A stretch of 64,000 bases of DNA, from NCBI RefSeq assembly GCF_042186555.1, contig NC_133330.1:169729266-169793265 (forward strand), written 5' to 3'. Both the position numbers and the translations under genes were made by a program. The stretch is from Aquarana catesbeiana. Its lineage: Eukaryota > Chordata > Amphibia > Anura > Ranidae. Below are positions 21,850 through 32,996 of this stretch, one piece after another (the stretch's first letter is position 1; the number at the start of each line of letters is the position of its first letter). Below the pieces are notes generated by a model. The model made no database searches, was not told where the DNA came from, and was given only the letters and a program-made list of their open reading frames with translations.

Positions 21850-22075
21850 TGAAAAGCCAAATTTGGAGGATGCACACAGTGTGCCAACATGTGCTATCTG
21901 CCATCACGGGAGATCAATGGACGGGTTTTGGGGGTGCAACCCCTTCCTCAATTATAAAGTAGCGTTGAGGAAGGGCTTGCTCCCCCAAAACACGTCCCTT
22001 AATCCCCCCTGATGGCAGCTAGCACATGTTGACATTCGTAAATTGGTGTGCATCTTCCAAATTTGGCTTTTCCAG
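21850..22075. repeat. Palindromic insertion inside Harbinger copy 1
   Basis: Two arms of about 100 bp in inverted orientation: the outer words AAAAGCCAAATTTGGAGGATG and, at the far end, CATCTTCCAAATTTGGCTTTT frame inner arms around GGAAGGG. The equivalent palindrome is at 45,187-45,416 in copy 2, so it predates the split of the two copies. Confidence 0.7.
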
Positions 22076-22294
22076 GGGTGATTTCCCCCCATCTGAACGC
22101 TATATCAAACACAGTTCCTAAATACTAATGTCTGATATAGCCTTCAGGTTTTACCTAATGTGAACTTTGTAAGTTCAAGTTTTTTGGCTTTCTTGTTGGT
22201 TTTACACAGGCCTGTTTTATCTGAAATGGACATTTCGATTTTTGATAATGCTACTGCAAAAATTGTTATACAACAAACATGTTGGTTTGTTTTA

Positions 22295-22610
22295 GTTACA
22301 TAGTTAGTCAGGTTGAAAAAAAAGACACAAGTCCATCCAGTCCAACCATAAAAAAAAAAAAAAAAAAAAAAAAAAACGTACAATCCAATATACCCAATAC
22401 TATACCCACAGTTGATCCAGAGGAAGGCAAAAAACCCCAGCAGAGCATGCTCCAATTTGCTACAGCAGGGGAAAAAATTCCTTCCTGATCCCAGAGAGGC
22501 AATCGGATTTTCCCTGGATCAACTTTACCTATAAATGTCAGTACCCAGTTATATTATGTACATTTATAGTTACATAGTTAGTCAGATTATAGTTACATAG
22601 TTAGTCAGTA
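22295..22610 (+). mobile_element. Dispersed retroposon-like repeat inside Harbinger copy 1
   Basis: Begins TAGTTACATAGTTAGTCAGG, contains GACACAAGTCCATCCAGTCC, a poly-A run of about 29 at 22,348-22,376, and GGGGAAAAAATTCCTTCCTG, and ends in further TAGTTACATAGTTAGTCAG units. This resembles a common amphibian retroposon tail (CR1/L2-like by memory, unverified). It is absent from copy 2 at the matching place, so it inserted later. Confidence 0.5.
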
Positions 22611-22744
22611 TTTAAAAACCTTTGGTAAATGCACATGTGATTGTGCAGGTATAAAAAAGTTGCTTACTGAAGAATGTGTGGATTATTGTCTCAACACTAC
22701 AATACAACACTTTTGGGGTGATGTAATTGCTGTTTTCTGCAAAA

Positions 22745-22855
22745 ATGGGTGTTATTTCCTAAGGGCAAATCCTCTTGGCACTACAAGTGCAGTTTCAGTG
22801 CAGTTGCAAGTGCACTTGTAGTGAAATGTGTTTTTGCATTTAGGAAATAACAGCC
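22745..22855. repeat. Short palindromic element in Harbinger copy 1
   Basis: Inverted repeat with outer arms GTTATTTCCTAAGGGCAAAT and ATTTAGGAAATAAC and inner words CACTACAAGTGCA. Copy 2 has the counterpart at 44,727-44,842. A third, partial relative is at 35,065-35,190. In copy 1 its edge coincides with the deletion of the transposase C-terminus. Confidence 0.6.
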
Positions 22856-22874
22856 AACAGTGCTTTGTATAAGG

Positions 22875-24561
22875 TTACACAATCACTCCACCATCGGACA
22901 TCCGGCCATTCTTCCCCACGTCCACATACAAGAAGTCGTAATTAGCCGACACCACCGCCAACAACACTATACTATTAAACCCCTTGTAATTATAATAGTA
23001 CGACCCCGAGTTGGGTGGTGGGACGATGTGGACGTGTTTCCCATCAATTGCCCCTCCGCAGTTAGGAAAGTCCCACCGCTCGGCAAAGTGGGAGGCCACA
23101 GTCTGCCATTCCTGTGGCGTGGAAGGAAACTGTTGATGAAAAAACAATAAACATTACTATTTTTACTCTGAAACATGGCAAGCAGATTATACACATACAT
23201 TATGGGGCAACCTCCAGATAGCATTTACTAAGGGGAATTTAACAACGCCAAAGTATAAGGTACACCTATCATATTCCCCCTCCCCCCCTCTCATGGGCCA
23301 TTTCTAACATTATAGGGGGTGTGTGTAAATCTTGGACAGGTAACCCTCTTCACTTCATTGAGAGCTGAATGCCTAAATAATGGGTATTACTTTGAACAGC
23401 CCCTCCTTAGTTACACTATTGGCAAACCACTGGACAGGTAAGAAGTGTCTGAATACAAAGATATAAATACACACTGTGCACATTTGAGGACATTTGGACA
23501 TTCTGCTATTACCTATCAAGATAATAATAGGATACAAAAACTTTAAACAGTACCATTGGAAAGTATACAGGCAGGCCCTTGCACTACATGCTTTGGGGAA
23601 TTCATCCATAAATCTGACCACAAAAGAGATGGGTATAGTGTGTATGGGTTTGGCAAAGTCAGCAGATAGATGATTGAGGATACATAGAGAATTGGGATCA
23701 GCTGACTTAGCAGTTGGGGGAGGGAGGGTTACTAAAAATTATTTGGGGACACCACAAAAAAAAGCCTCTGGCACTCTGCCTGAATTTAAATCAAAAATAA
23801 CATTTCCAAACATTTTAGGGGGTGTTTGGGGTAAAGCACTACTATGGAGCAGATAAAATACATTGTTAAGTGACTACATGAGGTGAATATAGGCCAGGAG
23901 ACACCATGCTGGGGAGGTTAGTGAAGGGCAAAATATGTATGAAGGACCTAAAATAATAATTACATAAAAATCCAGCATGCATGAGGACAAAGGGGACATT
24001 CACAGCATATTACAATCATGGTAATTAGGGAATGAGGAAAGAAATACAAGATATTAGCAAACATTCAATACAATATAATGTGATATAAAAGGATAAAAAT
24101 CTTACCTTCATATACTTCTTCTGCAGGACCTGGCTGATGGCAGAATAGGTCTCTGGGATGATGATACCCAGAGCCTGGGGGGAGATGCCTGTCGAGAACT
24201 TCAAGTCCTGCAGGCTTCTCCCTGTCGCCAAATACTGCAGGGTAGCGACCAACCTCTGCTCCGGAGTGATGGCTTGCCTCATGCAGGTATCCTGCCTGCT
24301 AATATAGAGGGTCAGCGAAGCCAACAAACGGTGAAACACGGGGTCCGTCATCCTGAGAAAGTTCCTGAAATCATCAGGATTATTCTCACGGATCTCACGG
24401 AGCAAAAGCATATGAGAGAACTGGTCACGCTGAAGCAACCAATTCTTGGTCCATGAACTCCTCCCCACCCTGTTCATGGACTGGACTTGTGTCAAGGTCA
24501 GGACCCCAACACCAAGCCCCCACACAGCACGAACTCTACGAGGAGTATGCATACGAAACAT
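22875..24561 (-). pseudogene. Harbinger DDE transposase, copy 1, C-terminus deleted
   Basis: Exon 1 is 24,106-24,561 (ATG 24,561; 152 codons), with helices FLRMTDPVFHRLLASL and the HTH-like RSLQDLKFSTGISPQALG. Its donor is AAG|GTAAGA. Exon 2 starts at 23,129 after CAACAG and carries the first catalytic Asp in GGAIDGKHVHIV and the second in YVDVGKNGRMSDGG. The frame then stops at 22,875 next to a palindromic repeat. Copy 2 retains about 200 more residues here, including the Glu motif, so copy 1 has lost the third catalytic residue. The family enzyme cuts at TWA targets. Confidence 0.87.
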
Positions 24562-25265
24562 GGCTAGAAAACGGTCGGCTGCTCAGAACGAAGTAACAGA
24601 ACGCACTGAAGAACAGCAAGGCCTGTGAAGAGCGACCTGAAAAACAGCAACGAGCGGGCAAGATCGCACAGAAAACTCCGATACGAACTGACTGCACGCA
24701 CTGAAGAGCAGATACAAACCCACAAGCACAAACTGAATGGCAGAAAACTATCTGAAAGCCACGAGTCTGAAAAAGCGCGAATCGTCTCTCACCAAACTTT
24801 TACTAACAGGAGATTAGCAAAAGGAGCCCAAAGGGTGCCGCGCTTGGTTCTGAACCGGCCTTTTCTAGTCTCGTCGTACGTGGTGCACGTGACTGCATGG
24901 TTGGCGATCGGAAATTCAGACAACTTTGTGCGACCGTGTGTAGACAAAAAAGTTTGAGCCAACATCCGTCGGAAAAAATCCTAGGATTTTGTTGTCGGAA
25001 TGTCCGAACAAAGTCCGACCGTGTGTACGCCCTATAACAAGTTACTTGACACCGGGGAGAGAAAACTGTTGCCAGCAGTTTAGACATTAATGGCTGCGTG
25101 TTGAGTTATTTTGAGGGGACAGCAAATTTACACTGTTATACAAGCTGTACACTCACTACTTTACATTGTAGCAAAGTGTCATCCCTTCAGTGTTGTCACA
25201 TGAAAAGATATAGTAAAATATTTACAAAAATGTGAGGGGTGTACTCACTTTTGTGAGTTATTGTA

Positions 25266-25640
25266 AATACTTACTGGCCAAGTAGATGAGGAGGAGGTGA
25301 GATGAATGGCCCCCAGGACAATTAAAGAGTGAAGTTAGAACTTCCAATGGGAACAAATACAGCAACACAATCATGACACAGGTTCTAATCTTTCCTTGTT
25401 TATCCAAACTTTAAAAAAAAAGTATTCACTGGAGGTATGCTTTAACCTTGTAAAAATTACTCGACTCCAACGTCAAAATCATTTGAACAATATATGGACA
25501 CCCTGTCAGTTCTAGATATGTATAGACTATGACTGTTTTATGAAGAGCTTTATGAAGTGATATTAGCTTGTACAGTTACCTGGTCTCTTTCCATGTCAAT
25601 TGCTCCCTCAGGAAGACTTTGAAATGCAAACAAGTTTTAT
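25266..25640. other. No gene seen
   Basis: Spacer between the Tc1 element and the LINE; no repeat recognised. Confidence 0.4.
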
Positions 25641-25657
25641 GAAAACAGGATTGTGTG

Positions 25658-27745
25658 GACCCAGATCAATCTGAATTTACCAAAGGCAGGCAAACATCTG
25701 ATGCTACCAGAAGACTAATAGATGTGATTCATATAGCCAGGCAGCATGGGACGCCTTCTCTGCTTCTTGCTTTGGATGCAGAGAAGGCGTTCGACAGAGT
25801 GCATTGGACATATCTCGCAACCACATTGGAAAAATTTGGTTTTACAGGTCACATACTGTCTGCAATACTATCTTTATACACTTTACCATCAGCCCGGGTA
25901 TATACCTCAGGTATGCTATCTAAACCTTCCAAGATCACAAATGGCACCCGCCAGGGCTGTCCATTATCCCCCCTCATTTTCAACCTCTTAATGGAACCCC
26001 TCGCAGCCAGTATAAGGCAAAACCCTAATATACAAGGTTTTTTCTTCAATAACCGCAAACACGTCATAAGTCTCTTCGCTGACGATGTGATCCTCATGTT
26101 GACTAATCCAGTGTCTTCCCTACAACACGTCTCTCAACTATTACATGACTATGGTAAGATATCATATTATAAGGTGAACGAAACAAAATCTTACATATTG
26201 GATCTTGGAGTAGCAGCATCTGATAGAACAATTTTGAAAAATAGGTACCCATATGTATGGGATTCACAAGAAATAACTTACTTAGGGATTAAGCTAACAT
26301 CCTACCCTTCACAACTATTTCACGCTAATTACCTTCCGTTAATACATACATTGCAAATGGGTCTCCAGTCCCTAAGCAAACACACATTGTCATGGTCAGG
26401 AAGGCTGGCTGCCTTCAAAATGCAAATTCTGCCACAAATACTATATGTATTTCGTACAGTTCCCATCCCCGTCCCACGACAACACTTTCATACTTTACAA
26501 TCCACACTTTCTAGATATTTATGGGATGGCAAAAAAGCCAGAAGCGCTCTAACCTAACTCCGTAAAACAAAAACAGCAGGAGGGGTTGGTCTCCCAAAAT
26601 TTGCTGACTACCATTTAGCTGCAATCCTAGCACAACTAAGAGGGTGGTTCCCCCATCTTCAAAAGCCGCTTTGGTGTTCTATTGAACAATCTAATATACC
26701 AGGAGGAAACATCTATGATTATTTGTTAGCTTTTATGTATCTCAAATCCAAACCTTCTGACCTCTCTCTCCCGATTCTAGCAACACTAAACTCATGGAAG
26801 ACACTGATAACAACCAAATCTAGATCATCTCCTACCATATCTTTGTCGATCCCTATATCAACATTGGCTTTATTGATCCCAGACTTACCCTTGAATAGAT
26901 GGATAGCGAAGGGAATACAATGGGTTTCAGACTTACACTCCGGCACTAACGTTAGTTCGTTTGACACTCTACAAACGACTTATAACCTGCACACTTCAGA
27001 ATGATTTCAACATTTTAGAATTGCTACTTACCTCAAAAAACTTAACATCAATTATAAGTTATTTTGGCAGATTCATGTATATCTCACGGCCAAAATACCT
27101 CGTAAAGGAGGTATATCGTTATTCTACACTTATCTCCATGATAAAAACATATTCATCAAAACAAATTCCATGCTAGCATGGGAAAGAGATCTTAATGACA
27201 CCTTTTCCCCACAACAATGGCACAAGGCTATGCAATATATACACTCGGCTACCAACAGCACCAACCTCTGGGAACTCTCACATAGGATTATACAGCGTTG
27301 GCATTTAACACCATATTTTCTAGCTGAATTCAACTGCTCCACACCTTCCACCTGTTGGAGGAATTGTGGGCAACCTGGCACTATCTATCACATCCTATGG
27401 GGATGTGAACACCTGACGTCATACTGGTCCCACATCTTTAAAATCCTACGTCAAATAACGGATCTAACTATACAGAACCCTTCATCATTAGCTATCCTAA
27501 ACATGGGTAAAGAAGATATCCCACCATTACATAGACATTTTACTATTCACTTATTCCTAGCAGCCAAATTAGTAATACTAAGAAAGTGGAGATCGCTGCA
27601 CCCTCCAGAAATAGAAGAGACTGTAACTACATTATCTCTGCATTACACTTATGAGAAGATGCTAGCATCCATTAGTGGAAAGTATGACGCATTTCTTCCA
27701 TGCTGGCAAAGTTGGGAAAAATGGTACGACAATTATCGTAAATGA
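25658..27745 (+). pseudogene. LINE ORF2 (reverse transcriptase part), truncated
   Basis: Starts in the fingers/palm: LLLALDAEKAFDRVHW (motif A), TNGTRQGCPLSPLIFNLLME (motif B) and VISLFADDVILML (catalytic FADD). The frame is open to a TAA near 26,556; the remainder runs in other frames to a C-terminal cysteine motif (CWRNCGQPGTIYHILWGC) and a stop near 27,743. The endonuclease and ORF1 are missing through 5' truncation. Related to, but not the same lineage copy as, the LINE at 46-62 kb. Confidence 0.9.
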
Positions 27746-28220
27746 TTGACACCACATCTGATGTCACTAGGGTGATTTAACTTTTGAATCTCTGTGTTTT
27801 TTGTTTTTTTTTTAACGACCCATGTCCTTCCCTTTCCATATGGCTTCTGAATTGATCCTGTATTATATACACTTTAGTTTCTTTTATTAGTTTCAAACTA
27901 TACGGCCTTGTTACAAGAACGCTAACAGATATAAAATGGTTAATACTGCTGTTGACACAGAGGCGTGTAGAGGCTGTGCTTCAGTCGAGCCACAGTTAGT
28001 TCCCAAATGGGGTGGCTGGCGGAGGCATACAGCCTCTCCTGCCTTGCTCTATTCCTCACATTTCAGGGAATTGTATTAAGACTGTAAAGCTATAAGAAAT
28101 TGTTAGCATCTATGGTTTATATTTTGGTTTACGTTATCTACTGTTATATGTAAGCATGGTGTATATCTTTGTAAACTGACAAAACTTGAATAAAAATTAT
28201 TTAAAAAAAAAAAAAAAAAA
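25658..28220 (+). mobile_element. 5'-truncated L1/Tx1-type LINE with poly(A) tail
   Basis: 2563 bp. It begins abruptly inside ORF2 and ends in about 20 A. It is flanked by perfect 17-bp direct repeats GAAAACAGGATTGTGTG at 25,641-25,657 and 28,221-28,237. Truncation at the 5' end, a poly(A) tail and a long duplication are the hallmark of target-primed reverse transcription. A 3' untranslated region of about 470 bp with a T-rich run follows the coding part. Confidence 0.95.
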
Positions 28221-28237
28221 GAAAACAGGATTGTGTG

Positions 28238-29742
28238 CTTGGCAGTATGCACCACTTTCCTAGGACATTTGAATAAGCATACCTTACTAAAGTTTAAGGC
28301 TCTGTCAGGAATGTGAATGAGAGAGGTAGCTCTATCTTAAAATGTTTACTATTTTGAAGCTTTGTCTTACAGTGATATCTTCAAATTGATGTAAATGGCA
28401 AATAAACTGTGATGAGAAAAATATTAAGTACAATTTTTGAGTCAAATACAAATACCAAAACATCCCTTATTTCGCAATCCTTGTTTTTAACTGCAGTTGA
28501 GTTGCTCAGAATAAGAATGAATACAAGTTTTGTAGAAATATTTTCCAGAGTTGCCTGTACTCATGAGATCATACATAATTCATAGCAGACTTGATGCACG
28601 TTCATAGCTGGTAAAATCCAGAAATATCCTTTTTTTTAATGAAGACTCAGGAAACGGATATGAAAGTCTGAATGGGTGATTCAAGTCTGTTAACATCATG
28701 GAAATGAAAAGATTTATCGACAGTAGTATTGCATTTGAAGTAACTCTCCACGTGTTATATACAGTATTCAAAATTATATGAAGTTTTGTGTTTGTTTTTC
28801 TATTTAAACCATTATGTAATCAACAGGAAACATGAACTTTCAAAATCTTGTGACGAATGTCCCACATTACTTGAGGAAATCCTTTCAATGATTTTCTCAT
28901 AATGATTTGCATGAAGATTACAGTAAAAAGTCCATGTTTCCTGTCAGATAGTCCTATCCAGAATGAATCTTTATATGTTCACTTCCTAATAAAAATATTA
29001 CCAGGCAAAACGGGAATACAATGAGAAATACTTCATAACAAGAGAGGGTTAAACTAAAGGAGATTGAAGGTGCCAATTTAATTTGCCTTGGAGTTTGAAC
29101 TAAGTGATTTGAACTGATTTACTAAAGTTGTTGGAAACCTTCACACAATAAATTATGTGACTATTCACTTCAATTTTCCAGTCATGTGCAAATGAATAAG
29201 TAAACAGGAACTTTATTTTCACATAATAGGATGAGTATAGCAATAGCAAGAATATATAAAAGTACCAAAAGCAACAGAGTAAAACAGAACTTTTCTAGGC
29301 TCCTTCTGAGACACTATGATACTATGTATATACCTATATATACTGTATATATGTAGTGGTTGCAGTGCTGTGTAGATTTACTTTAAATCACAGCATCAAT
29401 TACAGTGTTCCATATAGGTACAAGCTTTCAGTAAAAGTGTGCCCTTTGTCAGGCCAGAAACACTGAATATTAATATATATGCACACAGGTAACATTTTAC
29501 ATAGTATAAATGTACACAGGAGCTGGAAACATAGTATCAATTATTAAACATAATGATGCATTATGAATCATAATTTTTGTTAGTAATATGGGGCCGTGAT
29601 GTGACCACTTTTCTCTCAAATCAAATAAATGTTCTTGAACTGGTCCATCCTTTTCTTTTTCTTCAGCATTTATTTTTACCATAAACTTGTTATGGTCTCC
29701 GTGGGGTGACCTTTACAATCGCTTTATCTTTTGCAATAAAAT
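28238..29742. other. No gene seen; AT-rich single-copy-looking sequence
   Basis: No element ends, repeats or convincing frames seen over about 1.5 kb. It is the longest stretch without a recognised repeat and could be old host sequence. Confidence 0.4.
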
Positions 29743-30124
29743 CTGCTAGGGATTGGCGAACGGTTCGGCCTGAGCATGAGTTCTGGTGGAACTTTGGCTG
29801 TTCAGACGCTCTCTGAAAAAAACAAATTATAGGGTCGTTTGCCCGTTTATTCGGCCCACCGAAGGACCACAATGCACTGTGCTGCTGCACAGTGCATTGA
29901 AAGCCCTGATTGGCTCAAGCAATGAAAGCTTCACCCAATCAGGGCACAGAGCACTGTCAAAGCCATGATTGGACGTAGTCATGATGACTGTATCCAAGCA
30001 TGGCTCATTGCTCTTAATCCCGCCCCACACTATAAAATTATTTTTTCCATAGCGGCCATTTGTAGTGTGATAGCAGCATGGAGAGAGATAGAACAAGGCT
30101 CTGTTCAGTGCTAGTAGACAGTAA

Positions 30125-30558
30125 TGCCCCGTACACACGGTCGGACATTGATCGGACATTCCGACAACAAAATCCTAGGATTTTTTCCGACGGATGTTGG
30201 CTCAAACTTGTCTTGCATACACACGGTCACACAAAGTTGTCGGAAAATCCGAACATTCTGAACGCGGTGACGTAAAACACGTACGTCGGGACTATAAATG
30301 GGGCAGTAGCCAATAGCTTTCATCTCTTTATTTATTCTGAGCATGCGTGGCACTTTGTGCATCGGATTTGTGTACACACGATCAGAATTTCTGACAACGG
30401 ATTTTGTTGTCGGAAAATTTTATAGCCTGCTCTCAAACTTTGTGTGTCGGAAAATCCGATGAAAAATGTGTGACGGAGCCCACACACGGTCGGAATTTCC
30501 GACAACAAGGTCCTATAACACATTTTCTGTCGGAAAATCCGACCGTGTGTGCAGGGCA
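30125..30558. mobile_element. Harbinger MITE (434 bp)
   Basis: Ends TGCCCCGTACACACGGTCGG and the complement of TGCCCTGCACACACGGTCGG, flanked by TAA and TTA. It contains only the terminal and subterminal repeats of the Harbinger elements at 18 and 42 kb. The inverted leader copy at 32,640-33,000 preserves the empty site (ACAGTTAGTGTGC on the matching strand), confirming a TTA target. Confidence 0.88.
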
Positions 30559-30710
30559 TTAGTGTGCTATAGTGTGCTATTATGATTCTGTGGTCAGTGT
30601 AGAAAATCTGTTTAGTGTGCATCTAGGGATAGTTCAGTGTGAGTGTACTGCAACCATTTATCTTTATATTAGCGTGAATGTAGGGGTAGTTCAGTCAGTG
30701 TGAGTGTAGT

Positions 30711-30920
30711 GACCGTTTAACACAGTATATTTCATTGTGTTACTGCAAGTTTAAAGCCACATTGTTCAGTGCATTACTGCAAGTTTAATGCTGTATATTT
30801 CATTACGTTACTTCAAGTTTAATGCTGTATATTTCATTGTGTTACTGCAAGTGTAACGCCATATATTTCTGTGCATTACAGCAAGTTTAACGCTGTATGT
30901 TTCATTGCGTTACTGCAAGT
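30711..30920 (+). repeat. 34-bp satellite array, forward, part 1
   Basis: About six units with the core GTTACTGCAAGTTTAA, followed by a variable GCYRTATATTTCATTGC-like half. The array is interrupted by the TTAA element at 30,921 and resumes at 32,046. Confidence 0.85.
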
Positions 30921-32045
30921 TTAATCACTTGCCGACCGGCTTCTGTACATATATGTCGGCAGTTTGAAGATGGATATCTCGGTAACGGCAGCAGCTGCTG
31001 CCACAACTGTGGTATCCACCTTTAGAGCCGTCAGTTCTGTTTATGATAATAGTGGTCTCTGCGGCGGATTCGCCGTAAGATCTCCGTTATCGGCGACAGG
31101 AGAGGTGCCACCCCCCTCCCGCCGCTCTCCCACGCCCTACGCTGCTTATGGCAGCGGCGGAGGTGATCGGGACCTGTCCGCAGGCTGGGTATGGAGACGA
31201 GTGAGGGGAAGATGGCCCCCACCCGTCTTCATACTATAGCAGGGCGAAAGCGACGTCAAAACGTCACTTCCGCCCATACATCTTAATGGCACATTTTTCT
31301 GTTGTCATTTTTTCAGACTTTTTGACCCCAGATCTCATATTTAAGAGGACCTGTCATGCTTTTTTTCTATTACAAGGGATGTTTACATTCCTTGTAATAG
31401 GAATAAAAGTGACGCATTAAAAAAAAAAAAAATGTGTAAAAATAAATAAAATCAAGTAAAATAAAGAAGAAAAAAAAAATTTTTTAAAGCGCCCCATCCC
31501 GATGAGCTCGCACGCAGAAGCGAACGCATATGTGAGTAGCGCCTGCATATGAAAATGGTGGTAAAAACCACACATGGTATCACCGCAATCGTTAGAGCGA
31601 GAGCAATAATTCTAGCCCTTGACCTTCTCTGTAACTCAAAACATGCAACCTGTAGAATTTTTTAAACGTCACCAATGGAGATTTTTAAGGGTCAAAGTTT
31701 GACGCCATTCCACGAATGGGTGCAATTTTGAAGCTGGCCCTTTTGGGTATCAATTTACTCAGTGTAACATTATCTTTCACAATATAAAAAGAATTGGGCT
31801 AACTTTACTGTTGTCTTATTTTTTTATTAAAAAAAGTGAATTTTTTCCAAAGAAAGTGCGCTTGTAAGACCGCGGCGCAAATACGGTGTGACAAAAAGTA
31901 TTGCAATGACTGCCATTTTATTCTCTAGGGTGTTAGAAAAAAATGTATAATGTTTGGGGGTTCTAAGTAATCTTCTAGCAAAAAAACTTGTTTTTAACTT
32001 GTAAACACAGAGTCTGAAAAAGAGGCCTTGTCTTTAAGTGGTTAA
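30921..32045. mobile_element. Large TTAA-flanked noncoding DNA element, copy 2
   Basis: 1125 bp from TTAATCACTTGCCGACC to TTTAAGTGGTTAA, inserted at the TTTAA of a satellite unit, which is thus split and duplicated at TTAA. It is homologous to 14,500-15,535 in reverse orientation. It has CpG-rich and poly-A segments and no transposase frame. Confidence 0.85.
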
Positions 32046-32350
32046 CACTGTATATTTCATTGCCTTACTGCAAGTTTAACGCCATATAGTTCTGTACGTT
32101 ACTGCAAGTTTAACAATGTATATTTAATTGTGTTACTGCAAGTTTAACGCCGTATATTTAATTGCGTTACTGCAAGTTTAACACTGTATATTTCATTGCA
32201 TTACTGCATTTTTAACGCAATATATTTAATTGTGTTACTGAAAGTTTAACACCATATAATTCTGTGCGCTACTGCACATTTAACACTGTATATTTAATTG
32301 CGTTACTGCAAGTTTAACACTGTATGTTTCATTGCGCTACTGCAAGTTTG
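32046..32350 (+). repeat. 34-bp satellite array, forward, part 2
   Basis: About nine units continuing the forward array after the TTAA element. Orientation flips at about 32,345-32,365 (CTACTGCAAGTTTGAAGACATATAG), where forward and reverse units meet with almost no spacer. Confidence 0.85.
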
Positions 32351-32660
32351 AAGACATATAGTAACGCAATGAAATATACAGCATTAAACTTGCAGTAATG
32401 CAATGAAATATACAGCGTTAAACGTGCAGTAACATACCAAACTATTTGGCATTAAACTTGCAGTAACACAATTAAATATATGGCGTTAAACTTGCAGTAA
32501 CACAATAAAATATTCGGTGTTAAATTTGCAGTAATGCAAGGAACTATACGGTGTTAAACTTGCAGTAATGCAATTAAATATACGGCGTTAAACTTGTAGT
32601 AACGCACAGAACCATATGGCGTTAAACTTGCAGTAACGCAATGAAATATACTGTGTTAAA
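32350..32660 (-). repeat. 34-bp satellite array, reverse, part 1
   Basis: About nine units in the opposite orientation (TTAAACTTGCAGTAAC core), ending at the inverted leader copy near 32,660. Together with the forward array it forms a large hairpin-capable structure. Confidence 0.85.
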
Positions 32661-32996
32661 TGGTCACTAAACTCACACTGACTGAACTATCCCTACATTC
32701 ACACTAATGTAAAGATAAATGGTCGCACTACACTCACACTGAACTATACCTAGATGCACACTAAACTGATTTTCTACACTGACTATAGAATCGTAAACAG
32801 CACACTAACTGTCTAATAGCACTGAACAGAGCCCTGTTCTATCTCTCTACGTCGCTATCACACTACAAATGGCCGCTATGGAAAAAAATACTTTTATAGT
32901 GTGGGGCGGGATTAAGAGCCATGATTGGATACAGTCTTAATGAAAACGTCCAATCATGGCTCTGACAGTGCTCTGTGCCCTGATTGGGGAAGCGTC
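32660..32996 (-). repeat. Inverted copy of hAT-like leader, without MITE
   Basis: Reverse complement of the sequence flanking the MITE at 30,125 (about 29,890-30,122 plus 30,562-30,710), including the TATAAAAG-like box, CCGCCCCACAC on the matching strand and the hAT left region up to GGGGAAGCGTC. It lacks the Harbinger MITE and so supplies the pre-insertion site. Confidence 0.8.

Larger units (their letters stand above)
18138..25034. mobile_element. PIF/Harbinger element, copy 1, complete with three genes
   Basis: 6897 bp flanked by TAA duplications (18,135-18,137 and 25,035-25,037), the 3-bp target typical of Harbinger. Both ends share TACACACGGTCGGA at the same distance from the tip. Gene order: MADF-type gene (minus), Myb/SANT-like gene (plus, head to head with it), transposase (minus, converging on the Myb gene). 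Subterminal regions are full of CGGTCGGA/TCCGACCG and TTTTCCGA words. The transposase C-terminus is deleted. Confidence 0.9.
16950..25265 (-). mobile_element. Tc1/mariner element split by Harbinger copy 1
   Basis: The left part (about 16,950-18,137) carries the whole transposase on the minus strand; the right part (25,035 to about 25,265) carries the other terminal repeat. Ends share CAAAAGTGAGTACACCCCT in inverted orientation. Joining across the insertion at the duplicated TAA gives continuous Tc1 leader sequence. The outer limits are approximate because the extreme ends are decayed. Confidence 0.85.

Noticed and set aside
23373..24000. Frames within the Harbinger transposase intron
   Set aside because: The matching intron in copy 2 (42,944-43,819) does not conserve a protein beyond overall nucleotide similarity.
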